From: Bradyrhizobium rifense
Lineage (GTDB): Bacteria > Pseudomonadota > Alphaproteobacteria > Rhizobiales > Xanthobacteraceae
Assembly: GCF_008123425.1 (NCBI RefSeq)
Contig: NZ_VSSS01000041.1
Location: 45,001-109,000, forward strand
DNA: 64,000 nucleotides
Direction: 5' to 3'
The notes under the pieces are model-generated. The model was not told the origin of the DNA. It made no database searches and worked only from the letters and a program-made list of their open reading frames with translations. Within the stretch, counting starts at the first letter, position 1, and each line of letters starts with the position of its first letter. The translations under genes and the position numbers were made by a program. Below are positions 27,250-35,115 of this stretch, piece after piece.

Positions 27250-28515
27250 ATGGCCAAAAGACAGCTGCACAAGCTCTCGGCTCGGCAGGCCGAGACCATC
27301 GTTGAGCCCGGCCGTCATAGCGACGGCGGTGGGCTTTACCTCGCGATCGAGGCGGGTACGCACGCGCGGCGCCAGTGGGTTTTCCTCTACCGTGTGCGTG
27401 GCACCGGGAAGCGTAGAGAAATTGGGCTGGGCTCGGCCAAAGGCAAAGGCAGGGATGGCATCTCGCTCGCCGACGCACGTCTCAAGGCGGCAGAGGCGCG
27501 CAAGCAACTAGCCGAAGGCAAAGAGCCGGGGGCGGAGCGGCGCGCCAAAATAGTGGCGGCTAGCAACTTCGGAGAATTCGCGGACGCCTTCCTGCTATCG
27601 ATCAAGGCCGGCTTCAAGGGTAAAAATACGCACGCCGATTGGACACGTGACCTGAAGGTTCGGTGCAAGCCCATCCGAGGTACGGAGCTCGCCAGCATCA
27701 CGGTGAACGACGTGTTGGGGATTTTGTCGCCCATATGGATGACGATCAACCGCACGGCGCGCGAAACGCGAAGCCGGATCGAGCGCGTGCTTGACGCTGC
27801 AGAGGCCAAAGGACTTCGGTCCGGGAAGAACCCCGCGATGTGGAAGACCTTGAAGCCGCTCTTGCCGAAGTCGAAGCGCTCGAAGCGCCATCACAAGGCC
27901 GCGCCATACAAGGACGTCCCCGGCATCGTCCGGGCGCTGCAAGCCAGCCACGAAGCGGCGGACACGGCGGTCAACCTCGCCGCCGAATACATCATCTTGA
28001 CGGCAGTACGAACCGGCGAAGCCCGCTTCATGCGCGTGCGCGAGGTAGATTTCGGTGAGCGGCTTTGGACGATTCCGGCCGAACGGATGAAGACAGAAGA
28101 CCATCCAGACGGAAAAGATTTCGAAGTGCCACTCTGCGACCGGGCTATCGCGATCTTGAAAGCGGTCCTTCCGAAGGAGGCGGCGCGCGACGCCTATGTA
28201 TTCGCGGGGCAATGGTCAAAGGACCATACGAAGCCGCTCGGCATGAGTGCCGTGCTCCACGCGCTGAAGGCAGTTTATCCGGCGATGACGACGCACGGTT
28301 GCCGATCCAGCTTCCGCGATTGGGCTGGCGACGAAACGCGTTTCGAACGCGAAATTGCAGAAATGGCGTTGGCTCACAAGGTTGGCGACGAAACCGAACA
28401 AGCCTATCGGCGTGGCAACGCGTTGAAGAAGCGGCGACAGTTGATGGACGCTTGGGGCCGATATGTCGAGAGCGCTTCTAACGTAATCCTTCTTCCTCAT
28501 CGGGCGTCGGCATAG
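27250..28515 (+). CDS. Tyrosine-type site-specific integrase (P4-like, DUF4102 N-terminus)
   Basis: 421 residues from ATG 27250 (MAKRQLHKLSARQAETI). The N-terminal DUF4102 arm-binding domain (GRHSDGGGLYLAIEAG... QWVFLYRVRGTGKRREIGLG) is followed by the core-binding and catalytic domains. Catalytic residues are visible: Arg in AVRTGEARFMRV, HGCRSSFRDW (HxxR) and the Tyr in EQAYRRGNALKKRRQLMDAW. P4-type integrases insert islands, often in tRNA genes. Directly left of the gene no tRNA is found; a tRNA-Ser 3' fragment lies at 31273-31293. It appears intact, unlike the other integrases in the window. Confidence 0.93.
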   Translation: MAKRQLHKLSARQAETIVEPGRHSDGGGLYLAIEAGTHARRQWVFLYRVRGTGKRREIGLGSAKGKGRDGISLADARLKAAEARKQLAEGKEPGAERRAKIVAASNFGEFADAFLLSIKAGFKGKNTHADWTRDLKVRCKPIRGTELASITVNDVLGILSPIWMTINRTARETRSRIERVLDAAEAKGLRSGKNPAMWKTLKPLLPKSKRSKRHHKAAPYKDVPGIVRALQASHEAADTAVNLAAEYIILTAVRTGEARFMRVREVDFGERLWTIPAERMKTEDHPDGKDFEVPLCDRAIAILKAVLPKEAARDAYVFAGQWSKDHTKPLGMSAVLHALKAVYPAMTTHGCRSSFRDWAGDETRFEREIAEMALAHKVGDETEQAYRRGNALKKRRQLMDAWGRYVESASNVILLPHRASA

Positions 28516-28549
28516 CCTCCCGCAGTGCCGGGATCTCTAGCGTTTCCTT

Positions 28550-28618
28550 TCATCGCATTTCGGCTCGTGCGGCCAACATAAGCGATAACGCTACAAGGAG
28601 AACGAGAAGCCCTCGCAT
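28550..28618 (-). CDS. Tiny hydrophobic peptide (22 aa), uncertain
   Basis: ATG 28618 opens MRGLLVLLVALSLMLAARAE and stops two codons later. It sits 15 bp downstream of the DGxII mini membrane protein, as the 40-residue peptide at 32225 sits after the second copy. It could be a small membrane peptide or a truncated signal peptide. Too short for certainty. Confidence 0.3.
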   Translation of the reverse strand: MRGLLVLLVALSLMLAARAEMR

Positions 28619-28632
28619 CGTGCGCCGTCAAA

Positions 28633-28812
28633 TCAGGGCATGGCCACCATAACGGCAAGGGCAGCCTCGCCGTTTCCGGGACCGCCTGCCGCAAAATAGA
28701 GCGCAACAAGCGCGATTGCTCCCAAGAGACCATAACCGGCAATGATCCATCCGTCGTAGTCTCGTGTCACCTGCGCCGATGACGCGGTGTGAGTATAGTC
28801 TATGGTTGCCAT
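28633..28812 (-). CDS. Mini membrane protein, DGxII family copy 1 (59 aa)
   Basis: ATG 28812 has AAGGA at 7-bp spacing. The protein has a hydrophilic start, then DYDGWIIAGYGLLGAIALVA-LYFAAGG (one membrane span), and ends VMVAMP. A clear relative lies at 32052-32225 with DGAIILGY, IYFASGG and VMAIMP in the same places. The shared pattern DGxIIxGY-N8-YFAxGG-VMxxMP marks a family. It has no known function to me. Below the usual length cut-off, so easily missed in annotation. Confidence 0.65.
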   Translation of the reverse strand: MATIDYTHTASSAQVTRDYDGWIIAGYGLLGAIALVALYFAAGGPGNGEAALAVMVAMP

Positions 28813-28895
28813 GACCGGATCCTTCGAGTTTGGCGCTCGATGGGCGCGTTGAGATGAGGGCGAATGGCCCCCTCACTTGTGAAATGCATCAGATG

Positions 28896-29135
28896 TTAGT
28901 GGTTCGATCGAACGTCCGTGCCCAAGGAGGCATGTTGCTCTATGCCGCCTGACGTGGTCACGCCCTGGTAGACGCCAATCGCGGTCGCACCAGCTAAGAG
29001 CAAGCAGGCGTAGAAGGCCAGGACGCCTTTCACCCAACGCTTGCGGGTGACCCTGTCTTCGGGATCGCTGGCAGCAGGTTCGTTCAGGGAAAAGTTATTG
29101 GTAACGTGCGCGGAATCCTCGGCAAAATAATCCAT
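28896..29135 (-). CDS. Small single-pass membrane protein (79 aa)
   Basis: ATG 29135 is preceded by GGGAG at 7-bp spacing. The first 35 residues are hydrophilic, then RKRWVKGVLAFYACLLLAGA enters a single membrane segment. The positive residues before it suggest an N-in topology. No family known. It lies 83 bp upstream of the DGxII mini protein on the same strand, possibly one transcript. Confidence 0.6.
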   Translation of the reverse strand: MDYFAEDSAHVTNNFSLNEPAASDPEDRVTRKRWVKGVLAFYACLLLAGATAIGVYQGVTTSGGIEQHASLGTDVRSNH

Positions 29136-29701
29136 AGGAAAGCTCCCTTGGAATTACTTCGGTCAGTCTTCAATTCCGGAATTTCGATCAAAAATGCATC
29201 AGTCTTGCGTCGTGACAATCGGAAAAGTGTTTCGCCGCAGGACTTCTGCTTCGGGCGAATTCCATACCGAGCTTAGCCCCGGCCCAGGACGCAAAATGTG
29301 AAACCGTTCACTGTGGGTCCTGCAAATCTCGCAAAGGTTCATCGGATCGCGCACTCAATAAAGGTCAATATGACTGCATTTCGCGCGAGGCTTGCAGCCA
29401 CGGGTGCGCAGTTGGCCCGCCTCGGCGACGTGTCTGAAGCGAGACGTAAAGCAGAGGTCGTCACGGTCAGGAGAGCCAAAGGTCGTGGTCCGCCGCAGGT
29501 CGGCGGTTTTGCCATCCGCAATATGCACGTTGGCGGGTGTCCGGTTCCATGTAAGTGACTAAAACCTTTGACGAATTCTCGTTGAACATCTGCGCCAACT
29601 GTTGCGGCTTGGCTACATCAACCTGCAGGCGAGCGAGATAGCATTGGCTCCTTAGGTGGGGGCTTGCCATTTTAAACTTGTTTCAGGGGAGAGCCATCGC
29701 A
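29136..29701. other. Intergenic region upstream of the porin-like gene
   Basis: About 560 bases without a convincing gene. One open frame (29298-29558, plus) lacks a good start and any recognisable domain. The right end should hold the promoter of the outer-membrane protein gene; GGGGAGAG at 29689 is its ribosome site. Confidence 0.4.
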
Positions 29702-30472
29702 ATGAAAAAACTTCTAATCACCTCAGTCTCGATGATGGCCGTAGGTCTATCCGCCCCCGCATCCGCGGCTGACTTGGCGGCCCGTCCGTACACTAAGGCG
29801 CCGCCTCCAATTGTCGCTCCGATCTATGACTGGACCGGTTTCTACATCGGCGCCAACGGCGGGTGGGGCCAGAGCCGCGGTTGCGTGGATTTCGTGACAC
29901 CGGCAGGGACAGTCGCGGGTGGTTGCGCTTCTCGCTCCGGAGGTCTCGTCGGCGGACAGATCGGATATCGCTGGCAAACAAATCAGTTTGTGCTTGGACT
30001 GGAAGCGCAGGGCGATTGGGCCGACATCAAGAACACGCGCGTCACCCTGATCGATCCGCTGCTATCGACCACAGGGAAGACCGACGGCATTGGTCTCTTC
30101 ACGGCGCAACTTGGTTGGGCGTGGAACGCGTCACTGCTTTACGTGAAGGGTGGTGCGGCCGTGACCCACAATCGTCTTGATGCCTTCAACAACCTCACCG
30201 GGGTCGGTCTGGACTCGGCAAGCCACACGCGCTGGGGCGGTGCCTTGGGCGTTGGCTGGGAGTATGGCTTCACGCCGAACTGGTCGATCGGTGTTGAATA
30301 CGATCATCTCTGGATGGGGAATGACAACCGCACCTTCGCAGGCGCAGGTGTGCTCTCACCCGGTGGCGTTATCCTCCTCGGCGACAGGGTTAGCCAGGAT
30401 GTGGACATGGTCACCGCTCGGTTGAACTATCGCTTCGGTGGCTTTGGTGCCCCGATCGCGGCGAGATACTGA
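29702..30472 (+). CDS. Outer-membrane beta-barrel protein (Omp25/RopB-like)
   Basis: 256 residues from ATG 29702 (MKKLLITSVSMMAVGLSAPA then SAAD), a Sec signal peptide. The mature start DLAARPYTKAPPPIVAPIYD then WTGFYIGANGGWG is typical for the small 8-stranded surface barrels of Rhizobiales. Alternating hydrophobic strands end in LNYRFGGFGAPIAARY with a terminal aromatic residue needed for barrel assembly. It inserts in the outer membrane; members affect envelope stability and surface antigenicity. Confidence 0.88.
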   Translation: MKKLLITSVSMMAVGLSAPASAADLAARPYTKAPPPIVAPIYDWTGFYIGANGGWGQSRGCVDFVTPAGTVAGGCASRSGGLVGGQIGYRWQTNQFVLGLEAQGDWADIKNTRVTLIDPLLSTTGKTDGIGLFTAQLGWAWNASLLYVKGGAAVTHNRLDAFNNLTGVGLDSASHTRWGGALGVGWEYGFTPNWSIGVEYDHLWMGNDNRTFAGAGVLSPGGVILLGDRVSQDVDMVTARLNYRFGGFGAPIAARY

Positions 30473-30487
30473 TCGCACTAACTGCGC

Positions 30488-30513
30488 GAAGGCCCCGGCG
30501 AGCCGGGGCCTTC
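30488..30513 (+). terminator. Hairpin after the porin-like gene
   Basis: GAAGGCCCCGGC-ga-GCCGGGGCCTTC is a perfect 12-bp stem 15 bases after the stop; in practice the loop opens to 4-6 bases. No T-run follows. Confidence 0.6.
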
Positions 30514-30568
30514 GGTCGCGAAGCCCTTTCCGGGACGCCGACTGTGTAGCACTGAGTGAGACTCGGCT

Positions 30569-30973
30569 GTGAATTTTCAGGTCACGGTGTTGAAGATCTT
30601 GGTGTCCTATCCGGGCGGCTTCGCTGTGATGGACGACATCAAGCGCGACATGGCGATCTTGGCGACCAGTGGCCGAGACTGGGCCGACCGGACCAAGCGG
30701 CTGGCTGCGCGCGTACCTGAGCTCGACATCTTTTCGCAAGGTCTGGTCGATCGCGAAAGCGGCGGGTGGAAGATCACCGACAAAGGCCGTTCCGCACTCG
30801 ATTTTATGGAGGCGCGCACCAGCGTCGACCAGGCGATCGAGACGACGCAGTCCGAGATGGTCAATGCACCCGTACCACCGCTGCCGCCGCTCGCGGAGCG
30901 AGCGAAGCGAAGGCGGGAACGGTGTGAGCCTCGTCGCGAAGGACGCGAGCGAGTTCGAGCGACCGCGTGCTGA
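30569..30973 (+). CDS. Hypothetical protein with winged-helix-like N-terminus
   Basis: 134 residues from GTG 30569 (VNFQVTVLKILVSYPGGFAV). The first ~90 residues read like a compact helical/winged domain (LKILVSYPGGFAVMDDIKRD... LVDRESGGWKITDKGRSALDFM), the pattern of a small DNA-binding fold ending in a wing. The Arg-rich tail (ERAKRRRERCEPRREGRERV) looks like read-through into non-coding DNA, so the original stop may be lost. Family name unknown to me. Confidence 0.6.
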   Translation: MNFQVTVLKILVSYPGGFAVMDDIKRDMAILATSGRDWADRTKRLAARVPELDIFSQGLVDRESGGWKITDKGRSALDFMEARTSVDQAIETTQSEMVNAPVPPLPPLAERAKRRRERCEPRREGRERVRATAC

Positions 30974-30986
30974 AGGCGCAAGCGCC

Positions 30987-31088
30987 TCAAAAGGCCGTGA
31001 AATCCGGGCCGTAGAGCATGGCCGCGACGAGGGAGAGCAGCATCCAGGCCGCAGAAAATCGCGATGGTCTTGAATTCCTCCGCGCCAT
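30987..31088 (-). CDS. Tiny membrane protein candidate (33 aa)
   Basis: ATG 31088 opens MARRNSRPSRFSAAWMLLSL and ends with AAMLYGPDFTAF. A basic start followed by one short membrane span is typical of tiny membrane proteins, but there is no independent support. Confidence 0.35.
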   Translation of the reverse strand: MARRNSRPSRFSAAWMLLSLVAAMLYGPDFTAF

Positions 31089-31272
31089 CAGCCGCGCGAA
31101 CCGTGCTCGACGCTATGTGTTGCTCTTGCGTCCGCCCTGATCGCTGCCGACACCGGAGCCGCCCTGGCCGGCGTCGAAATTAAAAAGCAACTAATTGATA
31201 ATACGCGATTTCCTTAAGTCGTTGGGCTCGACTACCAACGACGCTACCAACACTAACGTTTCTTTTGGGGGG

Positions 31273-31293
31273 CGAATCCCACTCTCTCCGCCA
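31273..31293 (+). tRNA. 3' end fragment of a tRNA-Ser gene (attachment-site remnant)
   Basis: CGAATCCCACTCTCTCCGCC followed by A is the T-loop, T-stem and acceptor 3' strand with CCA of a tRNA-Ser of the Rhizobiales type. The bases before it (CTTTTGGGGGG) do not continue a tRNA. Such 3' fragments mark where an island integrated into a tRNA gene. No intact tRNA-Ser is present in the window. A weak terminator (AATCC..GGATT plus T6, 31323-31348) follows, as expected after a tRNA gene. Confidence 0.65.
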
Positions 31294-31420
31294 CCCCAGC
31301 AAGAAATCGCGGAAATCAGCGTAATCCTTGATCAAAAAGGGATTTTTTCGGACGGCCGACTGTGCGCTCGGTACACAAAGTCGGTACACTTGGTCCACGC
31401 ATGTGTTTCGGCTCCGAATA

Positions 31421-31535
31421 TTGACCCCCTTCGGCTTCCAACATTGACCCCCAGTGCGGCGGCGGAATCGAGAATGCGTGTCGACACTTATGATACATGG
31501 GGTGGGGTCAGCCTTGGGCGCCGATTGGGGGTCAA
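31421..31535. mobile_element. IS-end-like remnant with TTGACCCCC repeats
   Basis: TTGACCCCC occurs at 31421 and 31444, and GGGGGTCAA in inverse orientation at 31527, with a partial GGGGTCA at 31503. Multiple terminal repeats of this kind are seen at ends of IS21-type elements. Only ~115 bases remain and no transposase is present, so this is a remnant or a non-autonomous derivative. Confidence 0.45.
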
Positions 31536-31554
31536 AGGACGCGCCGATTTACAT

Positions 31555-31713
31555 TCAGCAGTAGCCGTCAGCTAAGCATGCCATTTCGGACACCGGCTGA
31601 CTTCGGGGAGTGAAATATGAGGGCGCCGCGATCACCAAGGCTGCTCCAGACAAGAGGAGCAGACAAGCAATCAAAATGCGCCGCGGAACGCGCTTCCCAT
31701 TTGAACAGCGCAT
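31555..31713 (-). CDS. Small membrane/secreted protein (52 aa)
   Basis: ATG 31713 encodes a basic start (MRCSNGKRVPRR), a hydrophobic segment (ILIACLLLLSGAALVIAAPS) and a short polar tail ending near the IS-like remnant. It could be a lipoprotein-less exported peptide. No family known. The 338 bases to its right (31714-32051) show no gene. Confidence 0.4.
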   Translation of the reverse strand: MRCSNGKRVPRRILIACLLLLSGAALVIAAPSYFTPRSQPVSEMACLADGYC

Positions 31714-32051
31714 GAATCAAATGCTCCGCTGAAGCTGGAGGTTTGCGCCTCGCAATCAGAAGCAATTGTGAACTAGTTCATAGTTGGAGATTAAGTTTGC
31801 ATCGGCCAGCTGAGTCTGTCGGCGCGAGTTTATCGGCAAGCCGCAAGCAGAGTAGCGTTGCGGTTGACTGGCCTTTCCAGCACATCCAGCCGGGGAGACG
31901 ATTGTACTGGCGAGCAAACTCACGGAATGCAACTAACAAGAAATGACGGGAATTTGTGCGCCTATGCTGTGAATTGCTTCACAGCGCTTTCGCAGACCAA
32001 ACCTAAGATGATGTCGCGCAATGAAGCGCAATTTCTATCGGAAATTTGGTC

Positions 32052-32225
32052 ATGGCTATTGCACAACATTCCGCACCTATGCCGTCCTTGGTTCGCAATC
32101 ACGATGGCGCGATTATTCTTGGCTACATAGCGTTCGCCATTGTGATGCTTGCCACAATCTATTTTGCATCGGGAGGTTCAAGCTTCACTGATGCTGATCT
32201 GTCCGTTATGGCGATTATGCCGTAA
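32052..32225 (+). CDS. Mini membrane protein, DGxII family copy 2 (57 aa)
   Basis: ATG 32052. The sequence has NHDGAIILGYIAFAIVMLAT then IYFASGG and ends SVMAIMP. It matches the protein at 28633-28812 along its whole second half (DG.II.GY, YFA.GG, VM..MP). Its stop overlaps the start of the next peptide gene (TAATG), so the two are coupled. Function unknown. Confidence 0.65.
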   Translation: MAIAQHSAPMPSLVRNHDGAIILGYIAFAIVMLATIYFASGGSSFTDADLSVMAIMP

Positions 32226-32347
32226 TGCGTTTGGCATTGTGGACTTTCTCCAGCGCGCTTGTCTTGGCGGTCGCCATTTGGGCTCTCCTTGGGCCACCAG
32301 AGGCGGACGCGACAAGCGTGCTTCCCGCCATTGCAAGACTGCGCTGA
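32225..32347 (+). CDS. Small membrane peptide (40 aa), coupled to the DGxII protein
   Basis: ATG 32225 shares its first base with the preceding stop (TAATG). It opens MRLALWTFSSALVLAVAIWA and then has a short polar tail ending ARLR. It may pair with the preceding mini membrane protein in the membrane. The parallel small peptide after copy 1 (28550-28618) supports a conserved two-gene layout. Confidence 0.5.
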   Translation: MRLALWTFSSALVLAVAIWALLGPPEADATSVLPAIARLR

Positions 32348-32594
32348 GGAAAATGAAACAGGCCGCTCACGTGGCCCGTGTGATTGGAGGGGGAGTCTAG
32401 CGAGGGGAAACAACAGCCGCGAGGCTTAGGGACGCTTGATCAACGCACTCAGCGTCGGCGCAGTGGAGACACCCGCGGCGCTGGCGAGGCAAGGACGGGA
32501 GGACGCTCCCCATCCAAACCAAACGGATCAAGACTTGCCGAAAGAACCTTGGTCGACTTACTTTAGTTGGTATTGAGAAGCAGGAGATACGGAC

Positions 32595-32804
32595 GTGGCG
32601 ACTGGTGTTGTTAAGTGGTTCAATGCGACCAAGGGTTTCGGTTTCATCCAGCCGGATGACGGCGGCCAAGATGTTTTCGTGCACATAAGCGCCGTCGAGC
32701 GCGCTGGCCTCTCGGACCTGCGCGAAGGGCAGAAGATTTCCTACGAAGTCAAAGTCGATCAGAGGCGCGGTAAGAGCAGCGCGGAAAATCTGCGCGTATC
32801 TTAA
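32595..32804 (+). CDS. Cold-shock protein, CspA family
   Basis: 69 residues from GTG 32595, with AGGAGATACGGAC just upstream. It has RNP-1 (KGFGFI) and RNP-2 (VFVHIS) RNA-binding motifs in the usual OB-fold order, and starts MATGVVKWFNATKGFGFIQP. It binds single-stranded nucleic acid and melts RNA structure. It lies within the accessory region, which often carries extra CspA copies. Confidence 0.93.
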   Translation: MATGVVKWFNATKGFGFIQPDDGGQDVFVHISAVERAGLSDLREGQKISYEVKVDQRRGKSSAENLRVS

Positions 32805-33110
32805 TCACTGCATTTTTTTCCCAAGGTCTCTCAGGAGCGCGTGGAGAAAGTCGCTGGCGTGGTCGTATCGCGCACCGCCGCCCGTGATTTCATGTGCACG
32901 CGGCTCCACTATACTGCCGACGGTTTCGGAGCCGAGTAGATCAGCTCTATCAGACCATTGTTGCAACAGACGATCAGGAATGTCTTCCGCGGACCCGAAC
33001 AGCTTGAGAAGGCATTCCTCACTTTCGGCTTTATGATCGTGATGGGCTTTCGCCGCGTAGAAAGCGAACAATCCACGAAATGCATCACGGGAAACGGCTG
33101 GTTTTGCCAT
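32805..33110 (-). CDS. Hypothetical protein (101 aa)
   Basis: ATG 33110 has GGGGAT upstream. It is hydrophilic and mostly helical (RDAFRGLFAFYAAKAHHDHK; ECLLKLFGSAEDIPDRLLQQ) with no membrane segment. It ends immediately after the CspA stop, convergent with it. No family recognised. Confidence 0.5.
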   Translation of the reverse strand: MAKPAVSRDAFRGLFAFYAAKAHHDHKAESEECLLKLFGSAEDIPDRLLQQWSDRADLLGSETVGSIVEPRAHEITGGGARYDHASDFLHALLRDLGKKMQ

Positions 33111-33497
33111 TGCAATATCCCCGGAGAAATTGAGTGCTTAACGAAGAGGCCACCTAAAGGCGGCCTCATTAGTTCGTTACGCTGATCTAAACTCGTGCTG
33201 AAACGTCTGCAGCGTTGTCGTTGCTTCAGAGCCCGGGTGTAAAATAGATGCGAGATGAACGTGCCAGCCCCGGTTAAAGAAGCATGCCAAGATGATTCGT
33301 TGTTGCCAACAAAAATCTGACAAGCGCCGGGAAATCCTGGCAATCCCAAACATATGTTAGTTTGTTGGCGATACGCTCTTATGCGCTGCTCGAGCCCCTT
33401 TGCGGCCCCGCCGGGTCGTCAGGTTGCCCCTTGATCTACGAGAATTTTCGTTTTTTATTAGCTTTTGCCGAAGGGGCAATTTCAGAAGAGGTGGAAG
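33111..33497. other. Intergenic region with hairpin and a diverged copy of repeat A
   Basis: Holds GAGGCC-acctaaaggc-GGCCTC (about 33149-33170), a terminator-like hairpin, and at 33233-33273 a stretch ending GTGCCAGCCCCGGT that resembles the conserved part of repeat A at 33736-33823. No gene is seen. Confidence 0.4.
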
Positions 33498-33725
33498 ATG
33501 TCGCGCCGCCACTGGTCCCAGGACGACGTTGAAAAGCTTAAGGAAATGGCCGGGAACATCCCCCGCGCAAAAATCGCCGCCGAACTGCAACGAGCTCCGT
33601 CAGCCCTCGCTGTGAAGGCACACCAGCTCGGCATTTCTCTGCGATTGAAGGGCCGCTCAGGGACGCTCGGGTCTGGCAATACTGCCAGCCAGCGCGAGCC
33701 TGAGCAGTCGGCCCGATCAACTTAA
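33498..33725 (+). CDS. Small Myb/SANT-like helix-turn-helix protein, copy 1
   Basis: 75 residues from ATG 33498; a longer frame to 33465 is less likely. MSRRHWSQDDVEKLKEMAGN then IPRAKIAAELQRAPSALAVK-AHQLGISLRLKG matches a single three-helix Myb/SANT or GcrA-like DNA-binding unit (W at helix 1, KI-A-L at helix 2, recognition helix with VKAHQLG). Two related genes occur at 39548-39763 and 59616-59846. It may act as a small regulator. A terminator-like hairpin, also the start of repeat A, follows at 33736. Confidence 0.7.
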   Translation: MSRRHWSQDDVEKLKEMAGNIPRAKIAAELQRAPSALAVKAHQLGISLRLKGRSGTLGSGNTASQREPEQSARST

Positions 33726-33735
33726 CCAGCGGAAG

Positions 33736-33823
33736 GCCGCAGCAGTTATCTCCTGCTGCGGCCCGCGCCGTGTCAAAAAATTCCGAGTGAAAAGACCTAA
33801 GTGAAATATGGAGCCAGCCCCGG
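33736..33823 (+). repeat. Repeat A, copy 1 (hairpin plus conserved 50-base tail)
   Basis: Starts with GCCGCAGCAG-ttatctc-CTGCTGCGGC (10-bp stem), then GTGTCAAAAAATTCCGAGTG, AAAAGACCTAAGTGAAATAT and GGAGCCAGCCCCGG. The same order occurs inverted at 46492-46575, where the stem has changed on both sides (GCCGCAGCG/CGCTGCGGC) but still pairs. It could be a structured RNA or a mobile repeat. Confidence 0.65.
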
Positions 33824-33903
33824 TGAGCAGCAACCTACAGCAGCTTCGCCGCAGTGCAATGTCATCTGGGACACACTTGGGAACGCATTTAATGGCGTCG
33901 AGT

Positions 33904-33982
33904 GAGGGAGAGCACCGCCGGGGCTGGCTAGCTGGCGGGCTCTCCCGAAACAAGGCCGCGTATGTCCCCCACGGCCCCGTCC
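33904..33982 (-). repeat. Repeat B, copy 1
   Basis: Contains GGCTGGCTAGCTGGCGGGCT, then CTCCCGAAACAAGGCCGCGT and ATGTCCCCCACGGCCCCGTC. Related stretches occur at 46311-46398 (opposite orientation) and 50827-50880. Its CCGGGGCTGGCT (33919-33930) is complementary to AGCCAGCCCCGG of repeat A, 95 bases upstream, so A and B can pair and enclose a variable middle. Confidence 0.6.
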
Positions 33983-34026
33983 CAAGGCGCAGACTGACCG
34001 TTCCCGCTTAATGGGCGGCTAAGATC

Positions 34027-34275
34027 TCAACCGAACGGTTGAGACGCGGGGTGGCATGCAATGTGCGACGTCGCTGCCGCTGCGCCGATCGTGCGGAAAC
34101 GCGCAGCGGAGACCCGTAGCATCAGGCTTCTCCGGTCTCTGACTTCTACCTTCGAAACCCATCCCGCGTGCCGCGCCGCGTCGTCGAGGATAGTCTGGCC
34201 GAGCATCTCGAGAGCGAGACGGCGGGCGGCCTCAATGCCTACGCCGCTATGAAGATCAAAATAGAAAGTTGTCAT
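34027..34275 (-). CDS. DUF6894-like small protein
   Basis: 82 residues from ATG 34275 (MTTFYFDLHSG). The start and the later VEVRDRRSLMLRVSAAR fit the small stress-type family whose members begin PRYFFDxxDG and have an EAARREA helix (here GIEAARRLALEML). About a dozen residues usual between the two parts are missing. The frame continues upstream to 34515 but without family similarity. No function is established. Confidence 0.55.
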   Translation of the reverse strand: MTTFYFDLHSGVGIEAARRLALEMLGQTILDDAARHAGWVSKVEVRDRRSLMLRVSAARFRTIGAAAATSHIACHPASQPFG

Positions 34276-34514
34276 AGAGCCTGAACCGTCGCGAGACGCT
34301 GGAAGTTCCCACTCTCGCTTGATCGCGCCACGAATGCAGCTCTCTCTAGGCCAAGAAAGGCCCTCCGACCGAGGTCCCAGCACGATGGCCGGCCCGCTGG
34401 TTAATGCTGGCGGCCCTATTGCCTCGGTATCAATACGTTCGCTTTGATGTCGTGGCGGCCGAGGCAAAAACGCCAAAATGACTTGGGCGGCAACTCCAAT
34501 GATGCAACCCGCCA

Positions 34515-34757
34515 CTAATCTTCGAAAGAAACGCCAACACGGTTCCCCGAACGCCAGATCAGCCGGCAGTTTCTGATGAGCCGATCGTTCTCAAGCATAA
34601 GCTTGAACCGGGGCCTCAAGCAGGATGGGTCGGGCAACTCTACGGCGGCGCCGTCCGACGAAATGTTCACGACGCGGCAGCGCACGCTTGATCCGTCGCC
34701 AGCGATGTAGGCGACTTCGTCGATCTCCGTTCGTTCTGCACAACGGCGTTCTTGCAT
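34515..34757 (-). CDS. PilZ domain protein (80 aa)
   Basis: A stand-alone PilZ domain. The c-di-GMP-binding pattern is partly visible: RRCAERTEIDEVAYI near the start (RxxxR-like) and VNISSDGAAVELP ([DN]xSxxG). It ends RSGNRVGVSFED, the typical last strand. It probably binds c-di-GMP, linking motility or polysaccharide output to that signal. It lies in a run of small minus-strand genes. Confidence 0.82.
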   Translation of the reverse strand: MQERRCAERTEIDEVAYIAGDGSSVRCRVVNISSDGAAVELPDPSCLRPRFKLMLENDRLIRNCRLIWRSGNRVGVSFED

Positions 34758-34766
34758 GGAGAAGTC

Positions 34767-34985
34767 CTAAGCTGCATCCCTCAGCTGTCTAGTCATGTCT
34801 ACTGTCGTTGGAGGCAGGGCAGGCGTTCCGCCGTCCATTTGCTTAAGGCGGTCGAGGAGAACTCGCAGCCGAGTAGGCAAATCCTCGTGGTCAGGCCGGA
34901 GAACGCAGCTCAGTCTCGTGCCGATCTCGTCACAAATGGCGCGGGCGTGAACTAACCCGAGGTCAGTCTGCTCAGCCATGGTCAT
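34767..34985 (-). CDS. Small hypothetical protein (72 aa)
   Basis: ATG 34985 (MTMAEQTDLGLVHARAICDE), or the ATG two codons later. Hydrophilic and helical (LPTRLRVLLDRLKQMDG). It overlaps the end of a tiny secreted-peptide gene by about 14 bases and is followed by the PilZ gene after 9 bp, so it is part of one transcript. No family recognised. Confidence 0.5.
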   Translation of the reverse strand: MTMAEQTDLGLVHARAICDEIGTRLSCVLRPDHEDLPTRLRVLLDRLKQMDGGTPALPPTTVDMTRQLRDAA

Positions 34986-35088
34986 GCTGCGCGAGAGAGG
35001 GAACGGCCGGCTCCAATTGCATCTCTGCGAACGCCGAGCTCGCGTAGGCACAGGCCAACAGCGACAAGATCCGTATGAGGTTGAACAC
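34972..35088 (-). CDS. Tiny secreted peptide (38 aa)
   Basis: GTG 35088 with GGGAG upstream. The N-terminus FNLIRILSLLACAYASSAFA is a signal peptide, leaving a 17-residue mature part (EMQLEPAVPSLAQHDHG). Its end overlaps the start of the next gene (TGACCATGGCTGA region), consistent with coupling. Confidence 0.4.
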   Translation of the reverse strand: MFNLIRILSLLACAYASSAFAEMQLEPAVPSLAQHDHG

Positions 35089-35115
35089 CGCAGCACTCCC
35101 TTATTCTTTTGCCCT

